A DNA stretch of 44,925 nucleotides from NCBI GenBank assembly GCA_029940535.1, contig JAPYUM010000022.1, positions 1 to 44,925 on the forward strand. The letters run 5' to 3'. The notes below the pieces were generated by a model that saw nothing but the letters and a program-made list of their open reading frames with translations, made no database searches and was not told the origin of the DNA. The position numbers were made by a program, and so were the translations under genes. The DNA is from Vicinamibacterales bacterium. Lineage in GTDB: Bacteria; Acidobacteriota; Vicinamibacteria; Vicinamibacterales; UBA8438. Numbering within the stretch: position 1 is the stretch's first letter; each line of letters starts with the position of its first letter. Of this stretch, positions 18,037 to 26,591 are shown piece after piece.

Positions 18037-18490
18037 GGTATGGAGACGGGTGTGGCTGATTCCAATCCGTACGATGGCACGGCGTTCGGCACGATCGATC
18101 TCTGGACGTTTGACCACTACCACGCGAGCACGTACGGCTACTATCTCGAGGCGCTGGTCGTCTTTGGGCGACTGACGGGCCGCGATCCACGGTCGCTGGG
18201 TGACCATGAGTGCTCCGCTTTTGAACCGGGGCTGTCGCGTCAGCAGACCACCGCCCTCCAGCAGGTGGCGTTCGACACACTGGCGAATGAGGGAGGGCTG
18301 ACGCCGTCGGTGGCGCCTCGTCGGCCACCTCGGATGCCGCGGGGGTGCCGGGATCTTCTCGCGTCCCGAACCGAATGACGAGCAGACGCGACGCCGCATC
18401 CTCGAATTCGGCCGGCGGAATCAGTACATGACGAACGCGAACAACTGCTGGCCAGCGGCGACGAGCACGTGTTGGCGGCCGTCAATGAGG
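18037..18490 (+). pseudogene. C-terminal remnant of SGNH/GDSL-like hydrolase
   Basis: Begins at ETGVADSNPYDG around 18043 and includes LWTFDHYHASTYGYYLEALVVFG, where DHYHAS matches the catalytic DxxH block of SGNH/GDSL-type hydrolases, followed by GRDPRSLG. The reading frame then shifts again near 18330 in a G5 run (GCGGGGGTG); the other frame continues IFSRPEPNDEQTRRRILEFG to about 18490. Only the last part of the gene is present. It is fused directly to the DUF4331 remnant, probably by a deletion. Family assignment rests on the one motif. Confidence 0.5.
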
Positions 18491-20112
18491 TAGGTCTGCG
18501 GGGCGTTCGAAATGTTGCCGATGCGCGTGTTCCACAACAGGTCGCCGTCCGCGGCGTCGAACGCCACGAAGTTACCGCTGCCGTCGCCGGTGAAGACGAG
18601 GCCGCCGGCCGTGGTCAGCACGCCAGCGCCGCCGCCGCCACCGACGGGCCACGCATGGCGCCAGGTGGTCTCACCCGTGCGGTAGTCGATCGCCGATAGC
18701 GCGTTGCCACCGGACCCGACCGTCACCCGGTCCTTCCCGCCCAGCCCCATCGACCCGCGGGGGTCCGGATCGGTCAGATAGAGCATGTTGAACCCGTTGT
18801 TCTCCTGTGTGTAGAACAACCCGGTGTCCGGGCTGAACGCGGGTGGCTGCCAGTTGGCAACACCTCCCTCCACCGGTGACACGAGCGACCCGGGAATGAT
18901 CGCTTCCTTGGCCGGATGCGGATTGGGCGATCCACTCTCACGAATGTGGCTGGCCCAGTTGGACGTGGCGCCGTAGCGCGTCGTCACGAGGTGCTCGCCA
19001 GTCACCCGGTCAATGGTGAAAAAATAGCCGTTGCGCGCCGCGGTCGAGACCAGCTTGCGCGGCACGCCGTCAATAACCCCATCGATCAAGATCGGGGTCT
19101 GGGCAGAATCCCAGTCATGGGTATCGTGTGGCGAGGTCTGGAAGTACCAGGCCATCTCACCGGTATCGACGTCAACCGCGATCAACGTGCAGGTGAAGAG
19201 GTTGTCACCACGCCGCGCCACGCCGGTGTACCCGGGAGTCGGGTTGCCGGTGCCGAAGATGTAGTAGTTGGTCTCGGGATCGTAGGAACCGGGCACCCAC
19301 ACCTGTCCACCCCCGTGCATCGCGGCGTCGAGACTGGGCCAGGTTTCGATGCCGGCGTCCTGCTCGGTCATCGGGACCGTGTAGAACTTCCACTGCAACT
19401 CGCCGGTGGCCGGGTCGAACGATTGGAGGAAGCCGGGTGCGTCGAGGTCGTTGCCGGTGCCGACCAACAGGTGGTCACCCACTACGATCGGCGCCATGGT
19501 CGAAAAATACTGTTCTTCGAAGCTGGCGATCTCGGTGTGCCAGCGCTCTTCACCGGTCGTGGCGTCGAGCGAGACCAGATAATTGTCGACCGTCTCGAAG
19601 ATGACCGAGTCGCGCCAGACCGCGACACCGCGATTGCCGATGTGCGGACCGCCGCGTGTCTTCCAGAAATAGTGCCAGCGCTCGCCACCGTCGCGCACGT
19701 CCAGTGCCCACACGTGGTCGGGCGCCGTCACATACAGGAGGTCGCCAACCTGGAGGATGGAGCCTTTGATACGCTGCGAGCCGATGGTGAAGTCGCCGGT
19801 GCCTTCGCCACCGATGAAGTCGGGCGCGTTGTTACCCTCGAGCGCCGGCATACCCGAGTCCAGCGTTCTGGTCCATGCCAGCGTCAGTTGCTGGACGTTG
19901 TCCGTCGTTACCTGGGCCAGCTTGCTGTACCGACGCCCGCTGTAGTCGCCCGAATAGGTCGGCCATGAGTCTTCCAGCGGCGCCACCAGCGATGCCGGAT
20001 CGAGACCGCCCGGTTGAGCGGATGACGCGATGGGGGCGAGCAGCAACGCAGCCGCCATTGCCGTCACACAACGAGGGGGCTTCGGTCGATGTGTCGCGAT
20101 GGCGGCGGTCAT
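18421..20112 (-). CDS. PQQ-dependent alcohol dehydrogenase, type I-like
   Basis: A 563-residue periplasmic quinoprotein of the methanol/ethanol dehydrogenase family, oxidising primary alcohols with PQQ and passing electrons to a cytochrome c. Signal peptide ends ASSAQ. SWPTYSGDYSGRRYS opens the propeller and GTGNPTPGY is the PQQ-pocket block. The catalytic-base region reads SPHDTHDWDSAQ: Asp333 aligns with the active-site Asp of MxaF and Asp335 at +2 matches the extra Asp of XoxF/ExaF-type lanthanide enzymes, where Ca enzymes have Ala. The vicinal Cys-Cys of MDH is absent, so it belongs to another clade. The gene overlaps the dihaem cytochrome by 4 nt (ATGA), so the two are translationally coupled. 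Confidence 0.92.
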   Translation of the reverse strand: MTAAIATHRPKPPRCVTAMAAALLLAPIASSAQPGGLDPASLVAPLEDSWPTYSGDYSGRRYSKLAQVTTDNVQQLTLAWTRTLDSGMPALEGNNAPDFIGGEGTGDFTIGSQRIKGSILQVGDLLYVTAPDHVWALDVRDGGERWHYFWKTRGGPHIGNRGVAVWRDSVIFETVDNYLVSLDATTGEERWHTEIASFEEQYFSTMAPIVVGDHLLVGTGNDLDAPGFLQSFDPATGELQWKFYTVPMTEQDAGIETWPSLDAAMHGGGQVWVPGSYDPETNYYIFGTGNPTPGYTGVARRGDNLFTCTLIAVDVDTGEMAWYFQTSPHDTHDWDSAQTPILIDGVIDGVPRKLVSTAARNGYFFTIDRVTGEHLVTTRYGATSNWASHIRESGSPNPHPAKEAIIPGSLVSPVEGGVANWQPPAFSPDTGLFYTQENNGFNMLYLTDPDPRGSMGLGGKDRVTVGSGGNALSAIDYRTGETTWRHAWPVGGGGGAGVLTTAGGLVFTGDGSGNFVAFDAADGDLLWNTRIGNISNAPQTYLIDGRQHVLVAAGQQLFAFVMY

Positions 20113-21008
20113 TGCAGAGTCACCAGATAGGCCGTGACGTTGTGAATGTCGGCGTCACCGTACAGCGGGAGCATCTCACGGTGAGCGGCCATCGGGTCAT
20201 CCACCTCCACCCGTGGCGTGTCGCCACGGCGAGTGAACGACCGGTGACGTCCATCGTCCTCGGTCAACACGACAAGAAAGTCGTTGAGTCGCTCGAGGGT
20301 GCCGGACACCGGCTCGCCGGACGGCTGGGTCACCGTGACCGTTGTCGGCGGTCGCTCGGCGTTGCGCGCGCCACCTCTGACCCAGGTGTCCTGCAGTTCC
20401 TTCGGGCTCTCAACCCGGGCCCCGATGCCTTGCAAGTCGCCCGTTGGCGAATGACACGACGCACACCGGTCCGCGAAGTAGGTCTGGCCCGCCGTCGCAT
20501 CGCCCACCAGGATGTCGAGTTCGATCTCTTCCCCGGGCGGCGGCCCGCCCTGACGCGAGGCGGTGCCGAGGATGTCGTGGATGTACTCGACCACTGCGTC
20601 CAGATCCGCGTCAGACAGGTTCTGGGGCGGCATGCTGGAACCGCCCGCCCCGGACTGGCCGTCTCGGATCACGGGTCCCATGAGGTCCCCGCCGTCGTCC
20701 TTCAGCACGAGCTGCGAGCGCAGCAGATTCGGGCCGCCGAGGTCGCCGCCGCGCAGGTCAAGCCCGTGGCACGCGCGACAGCTGATGCCATACACCGCCT
20801 GGCCACGCGCGATCACTTCAGGGTCGCCCGGCTCACGTTGCAACGCCGGATACAAGCGCTGGTCCCGCGTTTGGGGGGGCTGAGCCGCAGCCAGCCCGGC
20901 CGCCGGGCGCGCGCCCAGCCCTGAGACGTTGGTAACCAGCAGCCCGACCGCCACCGTCAGGGCGCCGACCCCCCGCACGACTCGTGACGTCACCGCACCC
21001 TGCAACAT
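20109..21008 (-). CDS. Exported dihaem cytochrome c
   Basis: A 299-residue exported c-type cytochrome with two CxxCH motifs, CRACH (near residue 75) and CASCH (near 180), each in a class I-like domain with downstream Met candidates (GSSMPPQNLSDADLD after haem 1). The leader (residues 10-40) is a signal peptide; it ends ALGARPAAG or later. Directly followed by the PQQ dehydrogenase with a 4-nt overlap, so it is the probable electron acceptor for that enzyme. It is preceded by the unknown exported protein after 19 nt. Confidence 0.92.
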   Translation of the reverse strand: MLQGAVTSRVVRGVGALTVAVGLLVTNVSGLGARPAAGLAAAQPPQTRDQRLYPALQREPGDPEVIARGQAVYGISCRACHGLDLRGGDLGGPNLLRSQLVLKDDGGDLMGPVIRDGQSGAGGSSMPPQNLSDADLDAVVEYIHDILGTASRQGGPPPGEEIELDILVGDATAGQTYFADRCASCHSPTGDLQGIGARVESPKELQDTWVRGGARNAERPPTTVTVTQPSGEPVSGTLERLNDFLVVLTEDDGRHRSFTRRGDTPRVEVDDPMAAHREMLPLYGDADIHNVTAYLVTLQ

Positions 21009-21027
21009 GACTGACAGACCAGTGTCC

Positions 21028-21948
21028 TTAGCGCTCGGCGGAACGCTCGGACATCAGGATGTTCGACATCGCGTAGTTGCCCTCGTGGCACGCGTACTCG
21101 TAGATGATGTAGTCGTCGAGCCGGGGCATCGGACGAACCGCGGTCCAGGGCGCCGTGTAGACGGTGGCATCTTCGATGGTGAATTCCGTTTCGATCCGAT
21201 TCTCGGCCACTCGGCGGAAGCGCTCGACCGCCTTGGTATGACGCGACGACGGGAACCGATGCACGGTCTGGTCGCTGTAGTTCGCCGTCTCGATCACCAG
21301 GGTGTCCCCGTCCCAGTGCGCGCGCGAGTCCCCATTCCACTGCCGAATATCATCGTCGAGCTGCGGACGCCCGTCGAGCGGAATGATCCGCACGTCGTGG
21401 ATGTTCTCCATCCGGATGGCGACGTGGGTCGGGGTCTGCAGAATCTGGATGCTGTTGTTGTATCCCGTCGAGATCGGCGGCACGCCGTGGTAGGTGATGC
21501 AGCGGTCCCAATTCGTGCGATCGACCCAGGAGTCGGCTGGATGCGCCCGCGCGTACTCCCGCTGCTCGGTCTGCCGCTGCTGGGTCTCGGCCGTCACCGG
21601 AAGCCGCCCGTCGGGCGGGTCGACGATCAGTGAGGTCCGCATGTCCGAGCTCACCTCACCCCGGTCGAACCACAGGGCGTTGTAGGACCCGACGCTACCT
21701 GGGGCGTCCGGCGTGTCGAGCGTCACGGCGTAGTTCCGCTGCGCCGCTTCCTCGGGCGTGAAGAACTCCTTGTCGGACATCGACGTAGGTCGCTGCAACG
21801 GCGTCAGCGACGCATACGACCAGGTACCCTGGAGGTCTGGGTCGCCCCACGGCGTCGTGAGCGGACCGTCCTGACCGGCGACGGACGCCGGCAACAACAT
21901 CACCACCGCGGTCAACGCGCCGAGCACCGCAATTGTTCGCTTCTGCAT
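21028..21948 (-). CDS. Exported protein, unknown, in PQQ dehydrogenase operon
   Basis: A 306-residue exported protein. Signal peptide ends SVAGQ; the mature protein starts DGPLTTPWGDPDLQGTWSY, a start pattern common among acidobacterial secreted proteins of unassigned function. Trp- and Tyr-rich with many polar loops; the block DRTNWDRCITYHGVPPISTGYNN and two Cys are notable. No catalytic motif recognised. The start at 21948 has a GGGAGA site upstream and replaces the longer open frame to 21987. It lies between the MBL gene and the dihaem cytochrome on the same strand and in short gaps (65 and 19 nt). Confidence 0.75.
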   Translation of the reverse strand: MQKRTIAVLGALTAVVMLLPASVAGQDGPLTTPWGDPDLQGTWSYASLTPLQRPTSMSDKEFFTPEEAAQRNYAVTLDTPDAPGSVGSYNALWFDRGEVSSDMRTSLIVDPPDGRLPVTAETQQRQTEQREYARAHPADSWVDRTNWDRCITYHGVPPISTGYNNSIQILQTPTHVAIRMENIHDVRIIPLDGRPQLDDDIRQWNGDSRAHWDGDTLVIETANYSDQTVHRFPSSRHTKAVERFRRVAENRIETEFTIEDATVYTAPWTAVRPMPRLDDYIIYEYACHEGNYAMSNILMSERSAER

Positions 21949-22013
21949 CTGGAATCTCCCCGCCGAACCGCGACGCGGTGGCCCCAACCATGGAACCGGG
22001 TCGCGCTCCGTCG

Positions 22014-22949
22014 CTACTGACTCTCGTTGTAGATGTTCTGGACAAGCGTCGTCACGCCTTGTGGCGGCGCTTGAAAGTCGCTGAACCGGTCAGGCTTGAC
22101 GTAGGCGTTGACCACCTGTTCGACGGTCTGGCCCGTCGCCATCCCCTGTTTCGCTTTCGCGAGCACGTCGTTGAAGAAGTCACTGAAGTTCACGAAGTCG
22201 TCCCACGACACGGTCACCGTATGGTGACCGGCAATCACGGTGTCGACGTTGTTGATGCCGTCCACTGCCCGCATCAGCGTGGACCCGAACTCGACCGCGC
22301 TGCCGTTCCCGTTGGCCACGTCGATGAACGGCAAACTCATCCGTTGAAACATGTCGCCGGTGTGCACGGTGCGCGCGGCCGGGAACACCACGAAGGTATC
22401 GCCGTCAGTATGGCCGCGACCAAAGTGATACAGGTCGACCCGGTCTTCGCCGTCGAACAGAGACTTGCGGCCCGCAAAGGTGGTCGTGGGCAGATACTTG
22501 GCGTTCGGCCCTTTGAACGCATCGCAGTTCGTGACCGGCTGGCAGATGGCGCGGGCCATCTGCGCGCGCGTGTTCTCGTGGGCCACGAATTCTACGGTGT
22601 CGGGGAACTCCGTGTTGCTCCCGCTGTGGTCGTAGTGGGTATGCGTGTTGATGATGGTGGTCACCGGCTTGTCGGTCACGGTGGCGACCAGGTCGAGAAT
22701 ATCCTGACCGTAGCCTTCGAGCTTGGTATCGACCAGCACCACCCCGAACGCCGTCACGAAGGCGACGGTGTTGCCACCGGTCAGCATGCTCTGCTCGGCC
22801 GGAGGGGGTGGGTTGCTGAGGAGATACAGGTTGTCCGCAACCTCCTGGATCCCGTGTATCTCCGGCCGTGGCTGTCGCGCCTCGTAGGTGGCCGCGGTCA
22901 GGACCACGCCCAGGAGCGTCAAGATCACCAGACTGGCACTGCGCTTCAT
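22014..22949 (-). CDS. Exported MBL-fold metallo-hydrolase
   Basis: A 311-residue metallo-beta-lactamase-fold protein with a signal peptide (ending TYEAR or nearby). The metal motif HTHYDHSG is near residue 105, and the further ligands are in GRGHTDGD and TVIAGHHT. GNTVAFVTAFGVVLVDTK shows the usual entry strand. Members of this exported group include lactonase- and glyoxalase-II-like enzymes and are often found with quinoprotein dehydrogenases. The substrate is not predictable. The start at 22949 follows a GGAGGG Shine-Dalgarno site. Confidence 0.88.
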   Translation of the reverse strand: MKRSASLVILTLLGVVLTAATYEARQPRPEIHGIQEVADNLYLLSNPPPPAEQSMLTGGNTVAFVTAFGVVLVDTKLEGYGQDILDLVATVTDKPVTTIINTHTHYDHSGSNTEFPDTVEFVAHENTRAQMARAICQPVTNCDAFKGPNAKYLPTTTFAGRKSLFDGEDRVDLYHFGRGHTDGDTFVVFPAARTVHTGDMFQRMSLPFIDVANGNGSAVEFGSTLMRAVDGINNVDTVIAGHHTVTVSWDDFVNFSDFFNDVLAKAKQGMATGQTVEQVVNAYVKPDRFSDFQAPPQGVTTLVQNIYNESQ

Positions 22950-22961
22950 ACGGCCCTCCAC

Positions 22962-23405
22962 GAGCAGATCAGGTCAGAATGTGTGATTGTAGCATCGCGA
23001 CCAGGCTGGAGCGACGGCGCTTGGTGTCGTGTGTTTCCGACGTGTACAGTGGGCCGAGACCCACGGAGGCTTGAGAAGCGACACCGACGATAGTCGGCGG
23101 CACTGCTGACCGTTTTCTTGCTGCACGCGTGCGGTGGCAACGACAGCCCGACGGCGCCGACAGGCGGCACGAGCCCTACCCCGACACCCAAACGAACCAG
23201 ACGAGAACGTACACCAATCCCCTGGGTATGGCCTCTCCGACAGTCACGGACACAAGCGCCTTCGCCACCTGTCCCTAGGTGTTCCTGACGAGGCGCCAGC
23301 CTGGACGGCGTTGCTTCCTCGGCCACAGCCCGTCTGGCTGGGTGTTTCCTCAGACGGAGCTACGCCCCGAACCCCACGCCGGACCAAGGTGAATAGCGTC
23401 GGACA
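22962..23405 (+). other. Intergenic region with a decayed lipoprotein start
   Basis: 444 nt without an intact gene. On the plus strand from about 23103 a frame opens as LLTVFLLHACGGNDSPTAPTGG, a lipoprotein leader with lipobox-like LHAC followed by a Pro/Thr-rich linker. It has no clear start codon and breaks into other frames after about 40 codons. WLGVSSDGA appears in another frame near 23338, reminiscent of the ends of BACON/Ig-like modules. I read it as the remnant of a secreted lipoprotein gene. Confidence 0.35.
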
Positions 23406-24131
23406 TCAGTTCGAGAGCAACTGTGCGGTGAGCCAGTCGAGCAGTTGCGGCTCGAGGTCCGGGTTCTTACCGAACATCGGGAGCCCGTGCTCCGTGCCGG
23501 GGTAGATCTTCGCGGTCGAGTCCGGGTGCTTGGAGCCGCCCACGGCTCCTCGGAGGGCGTCGGCAACGCCCTCGGTCACCGGATCGTCCTCAGCCGCCGC
23601 GCCGAACACCGCCAACCCAGGGGTGTCGGCCATGTTCTTGACGGCTGCCTCACTGGGTGGGCTCGAGAGCAGCATCAGGACCTTGACCCCGTCTTTTCGG
23701 GCCGCCAGGTCGGCGTTGATCATCCCCCCGCAGCTCGCTCCACCCACTCCCATCCGCGACCCGTCGACGCCGGATTGGGACGCCAGGTAGTCGAAGGCCA
23801 TGTCGGCGTCGCCGGCTGATTTCTGCATGAACGTCGGGAAGCCGGCGGACATGCCCTCGCCGCCGCTGTCGCCGAATCCGCGCAGGTCGAGCGTGAGCAC
23901 ATGCACGCCCGCCTTCACGAGGGCGGAGGTGACCCCGGTCCACGAGGTGCGATCCATGTTGCACTGATGAATGAGTAGCATCCCAGGACCCGGACGTCCG
24001 GGAGAGGTATAGGTCGCCTTCAGGTTCACGCCGTCGGCGGCTTTGAGGTCCACATCCGACTGGGCGAGGACCGGAGACGACAGAACGGTCGCCGCGAGCG
24101 CCGCGACGAGGCAAGTGGTGATGGTTCTCAT
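23406..24131 (-). CDS. Exported alpha/beta hydrolase, dienelactone-hydrolase-like
   Basis: A 241-residue exported alpha/beta hydrolase. Signal peptide ends PVLAQS. The elbow reads GGASCGG near residue 130, so the nucleophile may be Ser or Cys (dienelactone hydrolases use Cys). The acid is in AAEDDPV and the catalytic His in GTEHGLPMF. LLIHQCNMDRTSW forms the oxyanion strand. It would hydrolyse small esters or lactones in the periplasm. Preceded by an AAGGAG site. Confidence 0.82.
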   Translation of the reverse strand: MRTITTCLVAALAATVLSSPVLAQSDVDLKAADGVNLKATYTSPGRPGPGMLLIHQCNMDRTSWTGVTSALVKAGVHVLTLDLRGFGDSGGEGMSAGFPTFMQKSAGDADMAFDYLASQSGVDGSRMGVGGASCGGMINADLAARKDGVKVLMLLSSPPSEAAVKNMADTPGLAVFGAAAEDDPVTEGVADALRGAVGGSKHPDSTAKIYPGTEHGLPMFGKNPDLEPQLLDWLTAQLLSN

Positions 24132-24194
24132 GAATTCTCTCCTTTTCGTCCCAGGCCGGAATGGCCTGCCTTTCCTCCGGCCAGAGTCCGCGGA

Positions 24195-25202
24195 TCAACA
24201 GCGAGCGATGGTGGCTGGTGACACGATTCCCGTCGCCGCCAACCGGGAGTGAGTCGAGCCGCCCGCACACGCGAGCGCGCGCAGGGTCGGGCTGGCGATC
24301 AGCGGGTCCGGTCCGGTCGGCTCCGCGCGTAGCTGCAGGTGTGCGAACAAACGGCGTGCCTCACCCTCGGGCCGAAGTCCGACATCCGGGTCCCGCACCG
24401 CCGGCATGATCTTCAGGCTGACGGTGCCACGAACGTTGCCACCGATCGTAAGAATCCGACCACGGGCGTCGTCCAGCGCGACCACCACATCGCAGTGTGT
24501 CCGAGCCCCCTCGCCCATCTGTCGGCGCCGTTCCGCCAGCGTGCGGTAGGCCGGGCGACGACCGCTGCACAGCAGGTCACCGGGCAGGACCGGCGCATCG
24601 CCGATGTCGTGGGCCGTGAACGCGGCCGCTGCGCTGCCATCCCTGGCGCGGATCGCCTGATCGATGTAGGTGTGATGCGCGACCGCACGTCGGAACCGGT
24701 TGGACTCGTTGAGGCCGCTTTCGCACATCACCCAGGACACGAACGCGGCCGACCAGGGGTATCGCCAGCGTGCACTGGACTCCGAACCGTCCCAGCGATC
24801 GTTCTGGTTCTCGATAATCCATCCACCCTCAGGGGTGATGGTCCAGTAGCCGGCAATCGAATCGGCGACCCGCACATACTCGCTGGGGCTCAACCGAGAC
24901 CAACGGCGGCGGCCACGCCGCACCGGTTGCTCGTCGAGACGGGTCTGGTCTACGACCGAAAACCCGAAGAACCCCCACTCCTGAGCCGCCACATCGACGA
25001 TTCGCCGGCGCAACGGTTCATCCGCCCGGGGCCGGCAACCAGTGTCCCGGACTTTGAGGCCGCCCACCACGCCGTCTACCCTGGCCGATGGCGGCACCAC
25101 GTCGAGCTGATCGCCACTCAGTCGTTCGAGATTCGACGACTGAGCCGTGGCCAACGTCGACACGAACAGCGCGCCAGCCAGCGCGAGGATTGGCAGTCTC
25201 AT
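24195..25202 (-). CDS. DUF2272 domain protein, exported
   Basis: A 335-residue exported protein of the DUF2272 family. Signal peptide ends ATAQS. The hallmark region WRYPWSAAFVSWVMCESGL with a downstream FRRAVAHHTYI is at about residues 145-180; the Cys in the first block and His in the second are positioned like a NlpC/P60-type Cys/His pair, which fits the proposal that DUF2272 is a cell-wall peptidase, but this is not established. The last 40 residues contain further Cys. Downstream 63 nt lies the alpha/beta hydrolase on the same strand. Confidence 0.8.
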   Translation of the reverse strand: MRLPILALAGALFVSTLATAQSSNLERLSGDQLDVVPPSARVDGVVGGLKVRDTGCRPRADEPLRRRIVDVAAQEWGFFGFSVVDQTRLDEQPVRRGRRRWSRLSPSEYVRVADSIAGYWTITPEGGWIIENQNDRWDGSESSARWRYPWSAAFVSWVMCESGLNESNRFRRAVAHHTYIDQAIRARDGSAAAAFTAHDIGDAPVLPGDLLCSGRRPAYRTLAERRRQMGEGARTHCDVVVALDDARGRILTIGGNVRGTVSLKIMPAVRDPDVGLRPEGEARRLFAHLQLRAEPTGPDPLIASPTLRALACAGGSTHSRLAATGIVSPATIARC

Positions 25203-25268
25203 GATGGACCTGTGAATTCTATGCTCGATCTGGGGGCCCAGATCAAAAACCGCGCTACAGTTTCTCGG

Positions 25269-26435
25269 GTGAAGAGAACCTCGGCGGCTTGGGTCTGTGT
25301 CATCACGCTCGCCGCAACGAGCGCCCTGGCTCAGTCGGCCGCTTCAGGCCGCCGGTCTGCTCCAGTTCTGCCGGAGACGCCGTTTCGGTACGACGACGGC
25401 GACCTGCCCCAGCACTTCACCGAGGGCGGCGGACCGGAGAGCGTCGCGTCCTCGGACAACACGCCGGTCGACAACCCCACGACCGACACGGGGGCGACAC
25501 TCGGACGGGTCCTGTTCTACGACACGCGGTTGTCGGCGAACGACTCCGTATCGTGCGGCACCTGTCACCAGCAGATCCACGGATTCTCCGACCCCCGCCG
25601 GTACAGCGTGGGGTTCGACGGCCAGACCACCCGCCGCCACTCGATGAGCCTCACCAACGCGCGGTACTACGCCCGGGCGCGGTTCTTCTGGGATGAGCGA
25701 GCCGAGACGCTCGAGTCACAGGTCCTGGCGCCCGTGCAGGACCCGGTCGAGATGGGCATGACGCTGGAGGGCCTGGAAACGAAACTCGGACAGGTCGACT
25801 ACTATCCGCGGCTCTTCGCCCAGGCGTTCGGCAGCTCCACCATCACCGAGGACCGGGTGGCCCGGGCACTCGCGCAGTTCGTCCGAGCCCTGGTGTCGTC
25901 TCAATCGCCCTACGATCGGGCGCGCGCCGCCGGCCCGCCGGGTTCCGCCGCCTTCTCGGCGGCACTGCCCGAGCTGCCCCGCCTCGGTCACCGGCTGTTT
26001 GTCGGGGTGCCCGGCGAGGGGGTGCGCGGGGCCGGGTGCGCTCGGTGCCACATGAGTGACGCGCAGATCAGCCTGTCGCCGCGCAATATCGGTCTCGCCG
26101 GGATCGGCCCGGACGGTGACGGCGACCAGGGCGCCGGAGACGAACGCTTCAAGGCGCCGTCACTGCGCAACGTGGCCGTGCGGGCGCCCTACATGCACGA
26201 CGGTCGCTTCAACACCCTGCGTGAGGTCATCGACCACTACAACGCGCAGGTCGAGGCCAATCCATTCCTCGACCTGACGTTGATGGACCGCCGGCTGGCC
26301 GTGACCGGCGGACCGGTCCGCCCCGTACGTCTCGAGCTGACCGAACAAGAGATCGACGCGCTGATCGCGTTTCTCGGCAGCCTCACCGACGACATCTTTC
26401 TGACCGACCCACGGTTCTCAGACCCCTTCATGTGA
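25269..26435 (+). CDS. Dihaem cytochrome c peroxidase / MauG-type protein
   Basis: A 388-residue periplasmic dihaem protein of the CCP/MauG family. Signal peptide VKRTSAAWVCVITLAATSALAQ; haem 1 CGTCH in NDSVSCGTCHQQIHGFSDP and haem 2 CARCH near residue 255; APYMHDGRFNTLREVIDHYN with a candidate distal ligand is typical. It may reduce H2O2 or oxidise a partner. Start: GTG at 25269 gives a compact signal peptide; ATG at 25221 in the same frame would give a 16-residue longer n-region. The open frame further upstream to 24339 is not coding. Confidence 0.9.
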   Translation: MKRTSAAWVCVITLAATSALAQSAASGRRSAPVLPETPFRYDDGDLPQHFTEGGGPESVASSDNTPVDNPTTDTGATLGRVLFYDTRLSANDSVSCGTCHQQIHGFSDPRRYSVGFDGQTTRRHSMSLTNARYYARARFFWDERAETLESQVLAPVQDPVEMGMTLEGLETKLGQVDYYPRLFAQAFGSSTITEDRVARALAQFVRALVSSQSPYDRARAAGPPGSAAFSAALPELPRLGHRLFVGVPGEGVRGAGCARCHMSDAQISLSPRNIGLAGIGPDGDGDQGAGDERFKAPSLRNVAVRAPYMHDGRFNTLREVIDHYNAQVEANPFLDLTLMDRRLAVTGGPVRPVRLELTEQEIDALIAFLGSLTDDIFLTDPRFSDPFM

Positions 26436-26527
26436 TCGGCCCAGATCGAGCGGCCGGGCCAACCGATGTGTCTGGGAGTCTAAAGGTCAAGGTCCTACGC
26501 GGTAAAGCATGAGCCTCCTTCCACTGA

Positions 26528-26543
26528 TCGCCTTGAAAGGCGA
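26528..26543. repeat. 7-bp hairpin between peroxidase and phosphate permease remnant
   Basis: TCGCCTT (26528-26534) and AAGGCGA (26537-26543) form a perfect 7-bp stem. It lies about 90 nt after the peroxidase stop, where a terminator would be expected, but without a T-run. Confidence 0.35.
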
Positions 26544-26591
26544 CTGAAAGAAAACCGTAACCAGGAGCCGCACGCGGCGTCTGAAGCGACA

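Noticed and set aside
18421-20112. MxaF-type methanol dehydrogenase
   Set aside because: The vicinal Cys-Cys disulfide is absent and the +2 position is Asp, so this is not the Ca-dependent MxaF group.
24339-25268. Long N-terminal extension of the dihaem peroxidase
   Set aside because: It would run antisense through the DUF2272 gene; the real signal peptide begins at 25269 or 25221.
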